Part shown: one piece after another, positions 34,151 through 46,583 of the stretch
Layout: each line of letters begins with the position of its first letter
Position numbering within the stretch: the first letter of the stretch is position 1
Source: Carex sylvatica
Lineage: Eukaryota; Streptophyta; Magnoliopsida; Poales; Cyperaceae
Length of the DNA stretch: 64,000 nucleotides
Reading direction: 5' to 3'
NCBI GenBank assembly: GCA_964058845.1
Contig: CAXKVR010000067.1
Coordinates: forward strand, 1-64,000
The notes under the pieces: generated by a model
Told to the model about the DNA's origin: nothing
The model's database searches: none
Seen by the model: only the letters and a program-made list of their open reading frames with translations
Program-made: the position numbers and the translations under genes

Positions 34151-35495
34151 CATTCAGTATTTCTTTACAACTGCAACTAATCCTTTTTTCTTTTCTTTTT
34201 TACTTTCTGGTAAAGGGAAGATTTTCGGAAGACATTTCAGCAACAAAACCCCAATGTCAAATCTATGAGACAAGTATCAATCAATTTTCCTCTTTTCACA
34301 TTCAACCCTCAATGCTTCACGGCCAAAATTCAATCAATTTTTCTCTTTTCTCTTGTAGATTGGGAAGGCATGCGGAGATAAATGGAGAACACTATCCTTT
34401 GAGGTCTGTGATATATTATCTTTTTTATGTTTTCCCTTATATATACTGGTAGAGCATCAGCTGAGGAGACATCACATAGATCAATTGAACACTGAACTAA
34501 CACGCTAAGAGGGGTGGGGATAAAAATGTTTAAGACTGAGATTGTACCAGATTCTGAATTTTATCGATCTGATAAGTGTGATTGCCCTGCACTACAGTTT
34601 ACTGGCATAGTAATAGAAACCATTATTGAAATCTTCATCTTTCATCAATGTCTCACTAGAAATGCATAGTCAGTGGTGTCATATCATGTTCGTACAAGTC
34701 TCATTTAAAAAAAAAGGAAGATTATATTCTTATAAAGATGAATTTCCAGGGCTGATGATTGTAATCTCAGATTTTTGTTTGGTTACATTTAAGTAGGATT
34801 TAGAGTCCAAACCCAAACCCTAGCCCTAATTTCACATAGAGTGCATCAACTACTGCCATGTCAACTCTAGTGAATTTGAAAGAATGCTCCATGCTTAATG
34901 CAAATTTTACAAATCCTTTTTCATTATTTGCGTAACAGCATCTATTTGGAATCCAGAGTTTTATTTGAAAGTACATCTTTGCAAGAGCTTAATTGGATAA
35001 TCTAGTAAAATGAGCCTGATACCAACTGATGATTAAACTAATATTGATTTCATTTTTTACCATAATCCCGTCATTACTAAATTTTCAAATTGGGAAGGCT
35101 TTTTTAAAGTATCTTAAAATATAAGGGCTTTCTTGTAAATAAACTTCTTTTATCAATACCATAAAACAAAAAAAATATATATATATATATAAGGACTTTG
35201 TTTCATATTTTATTAGATAAGTGTGACATGAAGGCTCTGATTTATATTTTGTTGAATATGTGATTGTAGGAGAAGGTTGCATACTATGACATTGCCACAG
35301 AAAAACGAGCCGAGTTTGAGAGAACCATGTCAGAGTATATCAAGAGAAAGGTATGCTAATGCTGGTCTCATTTCCTTTTACTGTTTATTAACACCAATCT
35401 AAGCTTTGCCTGAATTATGCCATCTTTTTTTCTATGAAATCATTCATTTTTAGGAAAATGGTGAGCTTTCTGACGAATCAGAAGACGAGTTGTGA
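33971..35495 (+). CDS. HMGB14: HMG-box protein, HMGB14-like
   Basis: Five exons: 33971-34116, 34216-34273, 34359-34403, 35270-35350 and 35454-35495. All junctions are GT-AG and the frame is continuous, giving 123 aa. The N-terminus (1-36) is basic (KTRSKEKDKKKT) with an AT-rich repeat ATATATAT encoded by alternating GCC/ACC codons. A single HMG box follows from about residue 38 (PRKPKKPPTAFFFYL) through FRKTFQQQNPNVKSM, IGKACGDKWRTLS and EKVAYYDIATEKRAEF, and the tail is acidic (SDESEDEL). This is the layout of plant HMGB14: nuclear, DNA-bending, chromatin-associated. The ATG at 33971 was chosen because upstream in-frame codons are not ATG. A (CT)n run follows the first donor. Confidence 0.92.
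34118..34147. repeat. (CT)n microsatellite in HMGB14 intron 1
   Basis: A run of about 14 CT units begins right after the 5' splice site of intron 1. Pyrimidine runs of this kind are common in plant introns and leaders. Confidence 0.8.
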
Positions 35496-35814
35496 CTGAA
35501 ATATTAGATAAACTCTTTTGATTAGGAAACTTTATGAGGTAACATATGCTTGTATATAATAATTTGAATGTTAAGGTCATATCAGTTTTAGAATTGTTGC
35601 TTAATATTATAATTTGAGAATGTGGTTTATCTTAAGCTAAATTATGCCTAAAGGCGGTGCTTTAATGAAATTTAATGTTTTGTAGGTAATTTTATTTTGG
35701 GTATTGCATCATTTTCTTTGGCATTATTGGCATATGCTGATTTATGGTGTTGAATCTCACTTGGAGAATTCTTCATAATATTTTCAAGTTAAAAATGGAT
35801 AATAACGAAAGGGA

Positions 35815-36235
35815 GAATTTCATGTATACCCCTCAAGAAGTTCAAAATTACGTATTCCCTCTAACTTCCAAAACTCACAAATTTACCCATTTGATTATAT
35901 TTTATATTAAAAATCATTTTAAAATTATAAAATATTCATTTTACTCTTTATTAAAAGTATAAAAATATTGTAGCTTGTTTAAGAAAAATGTCGGTCATTT
36001 ATTTGATTATTTTTTTAGGACAAAATGGATATTTTATTGAGGGGTAATGGGTATAACGAGTATTCGTTTTTTGAGGGCAAAATGGATATTTTATAAAGGG
36101 TAAAGGGTATAATGGGTATCTTACAAGAGTGACATTTTTCTTAAACGAACTACAATTTTTGTGTGCTTTCAATAAAGTGTAAAATAAATATTTAATAAAT
36201 TTAAAATGAGTTATAATATAAAAGACCAATGTTCT
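35815..36235. mobile_element. GGGAATTTCAT-family element
   Basis: It starts GGGAGAATTTCATGTATACC and includes TTTTTTTAGGACAAAATGGA, a phrase also found at the right side of the 51391-53410 copy. Internal repeats GGACAAAATGGATATTTTAT and GGGCAAAATGGATATTTTAT occur at about 36018 and 36076. The right border is approximate. Confidence 0.6.
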
Positions 36236-37203
36236 AAATAGTGCGCTATAGAGACGCTATAGCGGCACTATAGCGTTTTCAGACCTTGAATGCTAAGTTA
36301 TAGAATAAAAGTGCGTTATTAGATCTATATCTAATTTTAAAGAACAACAAAAGAAAAAGTAAGTTTATATATAGATGGAAAATTGTTCCGTAACTGATAG
36401 TTCCTCTAAAAGCATTTCAATTTCAAAGCACATAAATAAGAAAAAAAAATTATTTACAGATGAAAAATCATTCTATTAAATAATTCTTTTAGATGATAAT
36501 ATTTTATTTCAATACGAACTTTATTTTCAATTAATAGAGTTCTAGTGTGCTTTTATTGAATTCTGATAATATATTTTGAATTTAATTGGTACTTTTTTCT
36601 AACACTCAACAATATAAAATTTATACAAATCACCTAATACATAATTAGTAAAAAGTAAAAATAAAAACGATAAAATAAAACAATGCAAGAAATAACGCAT
36701 TCAACGTAACAAATTTGATTAAATAGACAAAAGTCATCAAAGTAAGCTTGTTTTAGAAATAATTTCTTAGTATATTTTTGTACCTATATTTTTCAAACTT
36801 AAAAATGAAACATTCCTAATATGTTCTTCAAGATATTACTAGATGTTTAATTATGAAAATAAAATAAATATTCAATGACCATAAAGAAAATGCATCTTAA
36901 AAATGATATGACATCTAAGCAAATTTAAGCTAGGGCAAATTTGTCCATTCGTGTAAAAATATTGAATGTTATGTTAATAAAATAATTGATTGTGTTAATA
37001 TCATCACCCCACTATTTTAGTTAGGCTAAATTTGTTCTATCTCATGACCTTTATAGAGAAACTAATTCCAATTTAAACAAATCTAATTAAACATACAAAA
37101 TATTTTTGTAACAATTTTTCTTATACAACATGCCACCTTTCATTTTTAGAACTTATGTGCCTAACATAAATAAGTATGATTATATTTAGCCTAGCTTTCT
37201 CAC
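36236..37203. other. Gene-free spacer
   Basis: AT-rich sequence between the repeat and the second RING gene. A short block near 36,240-36,310 (CTATAGCGGCACTATAG) resembles a stretch near 26,070. No gene is supported. Confidence 0.45.
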
Positions 37204-37210
37204 TATAAAT
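37204..37210 (+). promoter_or_regulatory. Likely TATA box of the short RING-H2 gene
   Basis: TATAAAT lies 75 bp upstream of the ATG at 37285, similar in spacing to the larger paralogue's TATA box. It is a sequence match only. Confidence 0.45.
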
Positions 37211-37284
37211 CCTTCATTCCTTTCCCTAATTCTCACTTTTATTTCAGAAAAATAAGAGCAAGGTGCTTTAACACAAACATCAAA

Positions 37285-37779
37285 ATGGCACTGTCCTTCA
37301 TTGCAAGCCTTGGTGTCGATGTGACGGTGGTAGGAGCCATCGTCTTGATCGTCTTCTTCATACTTTTCATAATAAGGCGAATCTCGATCCGTATCAAGGC
37401 GTACAAAATCAATCGCATACTTGAGGAACCGGTGCTTCCTCAACACGATGTTAACACCAAGGCTCACACAATAGTTGCAACACATCGATCACAGGCGATC
37501 GCCCCTGAGCCTCGCGAGCCACCCAAGATAACAAATTCAATTGTTGGTGCCTCCATCTCGGCTTTCACCTTTCAAGAGAGCAAACATGTTGAGAAATGTG
37601 TTGGTTGTATCTGTCCCTTGAAGGAAGGAGAAATGGTGTTGCGGTTGCCGGCTTGCTACCATTTGCTTCATGATTTTTGCATCGGTCCATGGTTCTTTGT
37701 GAACTCGGTTTGTCCCGGATGCGGCGAGCAGGTTAATGGACAATTCACAGTAAGAGTTGGAAGAGGTGGAACAGTTTGA
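37285..37779 (+). CDS. Short RING-H2 finger protein, paralogue of the 19637 gene
   Basis: A single exon of 164 aa. Residues about 10-32 are a membrane segment (VVGAIVLIVFFILFIIRRI) followed by basic residues. The linker is short, containing APEPREPPKITNS, then SAFTFQES, which parallels TPEPREGPKSRNS and LSAFIYQK in the larger gene and shows common origin. The RING-H2 domain has CVGC, LPAC, YHLLHDFC, a conserved tryptophan and CPGC, so all eight zinc ligands are kept. An extra cysteine (CICPL) follows the first pair. The protein ends soon after the RING. It is probably a membrane-anchored E3 ubiquitin ligase. The frame is open and the start has a plausible TATA context, so I treat it as a gene rather than a relic. 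Confidence 0.82.
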   Translation: MALSFIASLGVDVTVVGAIVLIVFFILFIIRRISIRIKAYKINRILEEPVLPQHDVNTKAHTIVATHRSQAIAPEPREPPKITNSIVGASISAFTFQESKHVEKCVGCICPLKEGEMVLRLPACYHLLHDFCIGPWFFVNSVCPGCGEQVNGQFTVRVGRGGTV

Positions 37780-38739
37780 TTAGATGATGTTCTATGTTAC
37801 TGTAAAAGCTATATATTACACATGGATGAAGTTGTGTCTCATATGTTGTAAAAAAAAATTAAATTTATGTAGGAAGTTTATTATTTATTAGTTTTCTTAT
37901 TTATTAGAGCCTTGATGGAGTTTAATTTTATAATCTCTCATGTAAATACCATGAAAGCTGTTAGAGCATTTTTTTTTTATTATTGAGATAGAAAGTTGAA
38001 GTTTTAACTCTCTAACTTTTATTTAATATTTAAAAAGAATTTCTCATTTTTATTTTAACTCACAATTTTTCGCACAGAGTTATCATTTGCTATTAGACCA
38101 AAAGCTCATTCTTAAAAGAACATATAGCTAATTTTTTTTATTCTGATTAGAATGCATAAAAGATAAATAAATAAGAATTGGAAATGGAATACGCGACATA
38201 TGATTGATCGGAAGTGGAGAAGCGACGAAAAATGATTTCAGTCGACGATATTCACGAACCAATTAATCCTTTATTAATTTTTGTGGCCTGGAGAAGTCAC
38301 AGAAGATCCAATCAGTATTTAAAAAAAAAAAAAGAATCTAAAACAAGGAAGAAAAGAAATTAATAAAAAAAAAACATTAATTTAAAAGTTGATTTGTTTC
38401 TAATTGAGGCACTTCTGTTATATATGGTGAAAATTGTACGGAGTAAATCAAATTAAAATTAGCACTGCTGACTTTAACAAATTATAATAATGATTTTTAT
38501 GGCTAATAATTAACAGTTATCAACTAATTAAAGGATCTAGTTGAATCAAAATAAGAAGCTTAGGGATCTAGTTTAGCAGTAAGGCATTGTAATTTGTAGT
38601 AGAGAACACCCAAATCTTTCAATAGCTCACAGATTAGCCACACAGGGGAGATTGTATGGGTGGCAAAGAATAGGGGCCTCTGAGCCTGCTTTCAATTTCA
38701 TAGAAATGTTGTAGGCCTACGGGCCATGTCAGAACACCC

Positions 38740-38810
<71 letters not shown>

Positions 38811-39241
38811 AGGGACTTCATTTAACCAAATACAACAATCAAGGGGCCAATTTAAGACTTTCCTCATGAAAATAAATAAAACCAACTTATGTAATATATA
38901 TATATATATATTTTTTTCATTCCTTTTTTAACATTCCCTTCAACTTTAAATTGGCTCAAATAAGCGCTTGCACTATTCATTTTGTTTTCAATTAAATCCT
39001 TTGGCCCAAAAGATAGCAACACCGTTAAACTCTGGGTTGAATATTTTGTTATTTATGTTTTTGTTTTTGTATGAAATAAAAGAGCCTGTAGGCTCCCATT
39101 GCAATAGCTTAACATTCATACATGATAAACATGGGGATAATTAAATACAAACGAAAATAGAAATTATAAAATTACATTTTAAATAAAGAAAACATAAAGC
39201 TGTTATCCCTCCAAAGGTCGTTAACGCTGCATAATGCTAAC
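37780..39241. other. Gene-free spacer with homopolymer runs
   Basis: The stretch 38737-38760 is 24 consecutive C, followed by 15 A and a long (AT)n run to about 38,810; another (TA)n run is at about 38,896-38,912. No gene is supported; the 83-codon minus frame here is translated homopolymer. Confidence 0.55.
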
Positions 39242-39369
39242 CAGTGTTGTAAATAAAAATATGCAGTCAATAATCAGCCGATTAATCAGAAAAATCCGTG
39301 ACAATTTGGTTACTGCCAATGACTAATCGACCGATTAATCGGTCTAAACGGATGTGTTTTACAACACTG
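39242..39369 (-). mobile_element. hAT-like MITE, CAGTGTTG family, shortened copy
   Basis: The element is 128 bp, from CAGTGTTGTAAATAAAAATA to TTTTACAACACTG, with perfect 8-bp duplications ATGCTAAC (39234-39241 and 39370-39377). Compared with the 185-bp copies an internal stretch is missing, but both ends are intact. Confidence 0.9.
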
Positions 39370-39377
39370 ATGCTAAC

Positions 39378-40017
39378 TACAAACCAGATTAAAGAGAGGG
39401 TTCTGAGTGTATAAAGCAGGGTCCTGGGTGTGAAAATTACAGATCAAATGTGTGTCACAACAGGTCAGGGTGTTTTGAATGATGGAATAAAACTTGAAAC
39501 CATATATGTATCCGTATCCACACGGATATACGTGTCTAATTTTTCAAATATGGATCAGATATTATCTGCTCCGATTTCACCCCTAGGACCAGAACTTCAA
39601 AAAGCTCAAATGGCAAAGTAGCAACAGAATAAGAAATATCTGATATCAAATCTAATTTCGTAATTTAGCAAACTTATGCTAATATATCAAGTACATACTG
39701 AAAAGCATGCCTGAAACCACCCGAAAAAAAACAGATTTACATTTGCATCACGCTCAGGCTAATCACTAAGCGGCAAAATGTTTCTCCTAATTAAGCTATA
39801 TGCCAGCTACATTTCACATCTAATCCTCTCAAGAGATTGAGCTCCAATATCTCTCCATTACTTGAGCAGTACCTAAAACGAGTTTTTGAAGAGCCCCATC
39901 TAATGCTCTCCTCCCAACATCAATTTAATGGAGCGGTCTTTGTTCATATCCAACCATTTCTTATTAAACTTGCTTGTGTTGTTATTTGGATGGCCATTAG
40001 TTATAAATAAATAGAAG
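39378..40017. other. Spacer downstream of SAC3A
   Basis: It contains the right-end fragment of the hAT-like family seen in lipase intron 1 (about 39494-39586) and, closer to 40,018, the probable 3' untranslated region of SAC3A. No additional gene. Confidence 0.45.
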
Positions 40018-43000
40018 TTATGGTGCACGGGTCAAAAAATCATCTACCGCAAGTGAAGCATCACCATGTGAAACAGCATTTTCAGGTTCAGGCATGTATA
40101 GTGTGTTCATAGAAGCCTAGCACAGATTATAGTTAATTGATGAATTCCATTATTATCAGAAAGGAAGAAAAACACAAGTAAATAAATGATTTCATGTCGC
40201 CTTATGTTGTCCTTTTTTTTATGTTTTTTTTTAATCTTTATTGGGGCCATGATGCGTCATTGGAAATTTTTTAACCAACCTATACCAGTAACAAAAAAAA
40301 AACATCCCAATTGATCTTATTGCATGGCTAGAAATATAAACATATATTAAAATTCTTCACCTTCCTTAACAAAGAGAAAATATGGAAGAGAAAATGCTTG
40401 TAGAGGGGCAGAGAAAGAGAGTAATGATACAAAGAAAGAGAGGTTATATCAGTACCTTTCCATCCAACTGGAGATCTCCAGTACCATCGGATGTAAGAAC
40501 TGCGCCATGGGCCTTCAACCATTGCTCACATTCCTCAAAACCACTTCTATCAGTAGTTTCACTCTCCTTTTCCTCAGAATTTTTCACGAAACCTAAAACC
40601 TGTGCGACATACCTCACTGGTAGTGTGGGCCGGTACGCTTTAGACATTGATTTCACAGCATCAAATCTCATATTCTCCACATACAAATCTGTAAAAATCA
40701 CCAGAAATCAGAACTAAAAAATATACAGTTTCTTTTCAATATGGCATATTATTCTAAAAAGCTGCAAATCCTGGTAATAGCACCTTACATTATTCTTCCA
40801 CTTAAGCCCGAATTAAATTAGGTGAATTCGCCATGAAGATATTTAGTTGAGCTAACATTGGAGTTACAATTTAGTCATTGCATGCTTAGTTTAACTGAAC
40901 TTTCCAATGGTCCTCTGTTTTTCTTTTTTCACAAATAACCCAAAAGACTTAAGAATCAATATAGCAGGAGAGGAAGAAATCTCGCTATATCCAAAATAAG
41001 GAGGAACCAAATTTCATCAGATTAACAGAAATAATACAATTAATCGGGTAAGTTTTCTGACCACCGGGAAAATTTTATTTATTTGATTATTATTATTATT
41101 AAGTGGGAGGTTAGAATGAACTTACCCATAAGACAAGTATTGAGATTGGGAGCAGCCTTGTACAGTCTGAAAAAGAGGAGATAATTGCCCGATGAAACAG
41201 CTGATCGCACCTTAAGCGCATGCTTAACTGCATCATCTTGTTTTGATTGAATTGATAACCTTACAAGCAAAAAATAAAATAAAATAAGGCACTGTTATCC
41301 AGTTAACACATGAAATAATGATCCAAAAGAATGTGATAGAACAGACCCTGCCATTGAGGAGAGAAGGTCTCTCTTATTGTTGGAATGTAAGCAGACATGC
41401 AACAAGTGATAAGCTGAGAATTCATTGTCGCACCCCTTTATACCTTCAGCATATAATCTCTTTAGTTGCGACTGACACTGCAATTTCGAAGAACACATCA
41501 TAATAATGATGTAAAGACTCCAACATTTTAAATGTTATGTTTCCAATGATGGCATGCAAAATGGGTAACCAAAAGAAAGATGAAAATCAAGGTGAAATAT
41601 TAAGCTATAGTACGAACCTAACCATAATGTGGATTAGAAAGTTTACAAATATTGAGCAATACCTGATTATACTCATATATATCCCCAAACTGTATTGCAA
41701 GGCGGGCATGAGATTCATACACCTGAAACACATATAAATGAAAAGAAAAAATAAAAATAAATAGAAGTACTTCAAGAAAATACAACAACACAAAGGTTTC
41801 AGATTTTTTAAGTGTTTGTGTGGGTGAAATAGTGAAATTAAAAGGGATTTATAATGGTAACCTTTACAGTCAGCTCGTTCTCTATCCTTTGCACAGTTAG
41901 ATCCTGGCGAATTGATTTAAGTTGGTCACATTTATATAGATAATTTTTGCTACTTGTCTGAACCATTTCAAGAGCCTTTTCAAGCACTTCTTCTGGCCTC
42001 ACCTGAAAAATACAAAAAGTTGAAAGAAACAAATGAAAAAGGAACAAAGTATAAAAGATATAAACCAGATAAGGCAGAGAGATAGGAGGTTATAAGCAAA
42101 ACTAGATTCTACTTCAATACTTGATCACAAAAAATTAAAAAAATAAAAACTAAAATTAACAAAAAAAAAATGGCGGGCCCCAAATTGATATTGATACCAA
42201 CATCTACGGATACAATGGGCACTGGATAAAAAAGTCTAGGGATCCTGTGACAATCTTTATTGATGAAATATTGATTTTTCTACCCTGAAACTTGATTTTA
42301 TGTTTTCAAAATAACACATAGCAATGCATCAAAATTCTAGCAGAGGCAAAGTAACACCATGGCAGCTAAAGAATGTGAAAATAAACAAGGAAAAGGTAGA
42401 AGTTGTTACAGTGGAGGGATCAGGTGCTGATGTGAGGCGTAGGTATCTTTTCTCAATCTCCTGACATGTCCCCTTAACAGTAAGCGAATCCCAATCTATA
42501 TCTTCCACTGCCGGGTCGGGGCCATTGTTCTCGTCATAGCTCTTGGCAAGAAGCATTGCATTCGCTTTTCTTGTGACTATACTGGAGCTATTATTTGGAG
42601 TAGCACTCTCCATCTTTCTCTTGTCAAACCTTTTCGACCGATGCTCTCTCTTCTTCTTCTCCTCTGGAGAGTTTGCAAGTGAAATCGCACTCGAATAGTA
42701 TTTGGTAAGTTCCCTTTCCTTATCACTATCGCTTGAAGAGTCAGTATGTTCAGTTTGTTTTCTGATGAACACATTTGTTTTATGTTTCTTGAACCGACCT
42801 GGGCCAGAATTATTGAAATTTGATTGCTTTTGTGCCTTTACAAAAATCATGGTGTTCCAGTTTCTTCCATCCTGTATGATGAACAAAGAATGTTTTGGTA
42901 CCAGTATATTAACAGAAACCAGTAAAGAAACACCAGCCTCAGACTAAAAATTTAATTTTAAACAGAACCGAAGGTCAGCACTATAACAAACTAGTTATCA

Positions 43001-46000
43001 CTATTAGTAACAAACTTTTATTTTCATTTCTTACTTTTGCCATTTATGACTGATCTGATATTGGTTTCTCTTTTTTTAAAGTGCAATGCTTTCTAACCAT
43101 TTCTGAGCTGGTTTTCTCTGGACAAAGGAAATATTACCCGTGGTCTAGACATTAATAGTAATGCATGAACCAGAGATTAAGAGTAATCTCTGGTTACAGT
43201 GATCTTCAAGCCAAAAAAAAAGAAGAGGAGATTACTGTTTTAGGAGTAGCCTCTGGACGATTGTATCTAGTATTACTAGGACCGCTGTTACTAGTATTAG
43301 AAAGTGGTTCGACTTTCTTTTGAGGAGTTTCTTCTATGGGCTCCCATCGACTCTTGCGCTTCTCTTTGTTCAGTGATGAAAAGACAGTAGAATCTAATGT
43401 GTTGCTATCAAATAACAAAAAAGAGAGTAAATTATTAAATAACAATGATGCAAGAGTTAATTCTGGTCATCATAACTAGGGATGTCAATCTTATCTAATC
43501 CTGTCCCAACTCAGATGCATTTACCTAACCCAAGTTCACCTTATCACATACATGTGTTACTTCTAAACTAGTAACTACTGTAGTTAAATAAGTTAAATTA
43601 ATATATTTCTCATAAAATTAATAAAAAACAATAATAAAGTTAATAGTAAGAAACATCACAATTGCCTCCCATGCTATCAATATTTGAATGTGAAATAATA
43701 AAAAATGGGAGCTTATAAGCCAAATGTTCTTTACAAATACTATAGCATACTTTGTATTGGTACTGTCACCAGATGGCAAGGGAAACAGTGGTTCCAAATC
43801 CCAGTTCTTGCTAAACAACGTACCCTCTGTAGTTGCCTTGGTAATCACCTGGAAAGCATATCGGAGAACAAATGGAAGCAATTTAATCAATCACCAGTGA
43901 CAAACCAATGCTGAACAACAACCATATATTAGATGTTTGATCGATCGAGAAATCGAGAGAGAGAGAGAGAGTGAGGTCATAAAAAAATCAGCAGTTCCAA
44001 AATTAAAATAAGCCCCATGCACAACAAGCCGAAAAAAGACGTGCTTAAGTAAACAGAACCTCTTTCAATCGATTTTGGTTGGCATTTCTCTGAACATCGG
44101 TCTTGCATCGAGCGAAGGACCTCTCCACGTATGCTTTTAATGAAACAGGGAAGGCACCCTATTCATCATACAAAAAATAGTAAAGATATTACAATATATT
44201 TTAGATTGAAACAAACTTAAGTGATGCTTCTTCAGGTAATAATGGAGCATCAGCTCTGCGAGCTAGGTTGGACATATTTATATTTATAGAGAGGAGGCTA
44301 GGGTTTCAACAAAGGACTTGAAATAATTTTTGCCAAAAAGTCCTAATTATAACATTATAATTTAAACATCCCACGTATATAAGCCCGATTAAGATGTTCA
44401 ATGGTCCAAAAATATAAGCGAGCTCTTAAAACATTGTTAAAAAAAAAGACAAATATAAAAATAATAAATAAGAAGCTACCTTATCAGCATCTTCTGCAGT
44501 TGAAGCTAGCTTGGTGTCACTTTTAGATACCGAGACACTAACATAAGCTGGTTTTGCCAAACCACCAGTTGAGATGCTTCCTCTATCAACCTTTACTGCG
44601 CCTGTGGCTAAACCTGGTGCAATTCTAGGGTTCGTAGGGATCTGCATTTTGCTTACCTGGCGTGTATCCGGCATTTGTACCATATTTGGATGTAGGTGCG
44701 AACCCCCTTGGACCTGATCCATTGAGATAACATCAAACTTAGAATAAAGTAATCAAGTGACAACAGTTTGTTACCTTAAATTAACTTGTGTATGTTCTGT
44801 GATCAGTAGAAATAATAGGACACAAATTTTGCACACCTGATGCATATCTGGCATCTGTACAGTATAAGGAGGAGGCGGCGGCAGTGGCAGCTGCCGCTGA
44901 GGAATCTCAGGAGCTTGCTGAAACTGATTTGTCGAAGAAACATGCATGTTAGGAGGTTGAGAGTAGATAATGTTCCCTTGATTTGCATTGTTACTAACAA
45001 ATAACTTGTCAGGTGCAGGGGCTGAATCAACAGGCTGTGGCGGGTATGCTTGAAACTGACCCGGGTACTGGGTTTGATATCCCGTAGCTCCAATTCCCTA
45101 TGTTAATAAAATCCAAATACTAATTAGCACTACTTCTTTATACTTATACTGTCAAAAGTGTCTATAACTAGGTACGAAAAAACAAAAAATTAATTAAAAC
45201 CAGTATGTTCAAGCAAAATTTGAACAATAGAAGAGACCAAAAGACCTAGGCAAAATAAATTATAAATAAAGACTATTCAGTATATCAAAATCAAAGTTTG
45301 CCATCACAAAGACCTGCACAGGAGGCAAAGCTGGGGTTGCAGCATCCGGACGCCATGACGTAGTGCCAGGTGGCGGAGGCTGGTTTGTGGGATGAGAAGA
45401 GTATCCTCCAGCAGCACCACCATGACCCATGTAAGAACCTCCATGACCCGCTCCAGAAGGAACTGACGAAGTTGCGTCAGTACCTACGCTGGGACCACCA
45501 GCCGTTTGATTGTAGTAGTATGGCTGAATGTACTGAGGCTGGTATGAAGTATTATAACTTGGATATGCGTAATTATGGCTAGCCTGTTGGTAATAATTGC
45601 CGCTAGATTGGTATGATGGTGTCGTCGAGGCAGTATTCTGATGATCACCGGAAGCATTGTAATAAGTGTTTGAATTACTCATAGTAGTAGTAGTACTAGT
45701 AGAAGAAGAAGAAGTATGACCGACTGAATTCTGAAAAGGGGGCTGATATGATGCACCTGTATTTTGATTTGGTGCAACTTGGAGGGATGAAGAATTGCCG
45801 TAGGAGTTGCCGTAAAAGCCGGTTGAGTAGTCCATGGTAGAGCTTTGGTAAGATGTAGAATACGGAGTACTGTTGTAGCCTTGTGCTGGCATGTTTGGTG
45901 TAGTACTTGGCCCAGTTTGGGTATGGCTTTGATTAGAAGCACCTCTTTGCATTTCGTAGTAATAATTTGAAGGAAACCCGTTATGGGTATTAGAGTTTTC

Positions 46001-46583
46001 CGGTCTATAACTCCATGAGTTTGGAGCTGGCTGTGGAGGAGGAGGCTGTGGAGGAGGCCAAAGCTGGGGCCCAGCAGAGGTCAGATACGGGTTAGAAGGT
46101 GTGTGTGCTTGACCCACATAATTGACCTGATTTTTTTTGTGAAAAAGAATTAAAAACAGAGCAAATTTGTCAGCTTGCACAATATATGGTATTGAGTAGA
46201 TAGGAAAATATCAGAAAAAAGCACAAATCCAACTAAATTGAATTGCACATGGATTAGGTTGCGAAATTGTGTACTTGTTATCTGAGTTGTTTAACCATTA
46301 CTTCTGTCAATTACCTTTATTTTAGAGCTAGACGAATTTTCATATTTTTGTTACAGTATAGAAAAAAAAACATGCTTTCATGCTTCGATTTGCATTTAGA
46401 TTTGTTCCTTGTTAATTAGTTTTTTTTCATGAAAGTCTGTAGGATCTTTAAAATTAGTTAATCACGCATTGGATAACATTTGAACTAAAATACTAACAAA
46501 TAAAGAAGTATACACAGATTCAAAATTACCTCAGATGAATTGGGATTAATCCCAGCTCCAGGCTCCCCACCTTGATTCATCAT
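40018..46583 (-). CDS. SAC3A: SAC3/GANP family protein A, TREX-2 mRNA-export scaffold
   Basis: Fourteen exons: 46583-46530, 46126-45314, 45097-44837, 44713-44480, 44158-44060, 43848-43751, 43404-43236, 42871-42410, 42002-41862, 41722-41663, 41477-41347, 41259-41126, 40688-40456, 40116-40018. Every junction is GT-AG and in frame, giving 995 aa, close to the roughly 1000 aa of Arabidopsis SAC3A. Residues about 19-454 are Pro/Gln/Tyr/Ser-rich and disordered. A motif AYVERSFARCKTD is at about 463. A basic/acidic region (RKQTEHTDSSSDSDKE) precedes the SAC3/GANP fold from about residue 710: IEKRYLRLTSAPDPSTVRPE, CDQLKSIRQDLTVQRIE, YESHARLAIQFGDIYEYNQ, AYHLLHVCLHSNN and FFRLYKAAPNLNTCLM. Homologues scaffold TREX-2 at nuclear pores, with THP1 and centrin. 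The gene lies downstream of, and parallel to, the CCDC174-like gene. Confidence 0.94.

Noticed and set aside
34126..34153. Antisense frame with Arg/Glu repeats opposite HMGB14 exon 1
   Set aside because: It is the (CT)n microsatellite and GCC/ACC repeat read in reverse.
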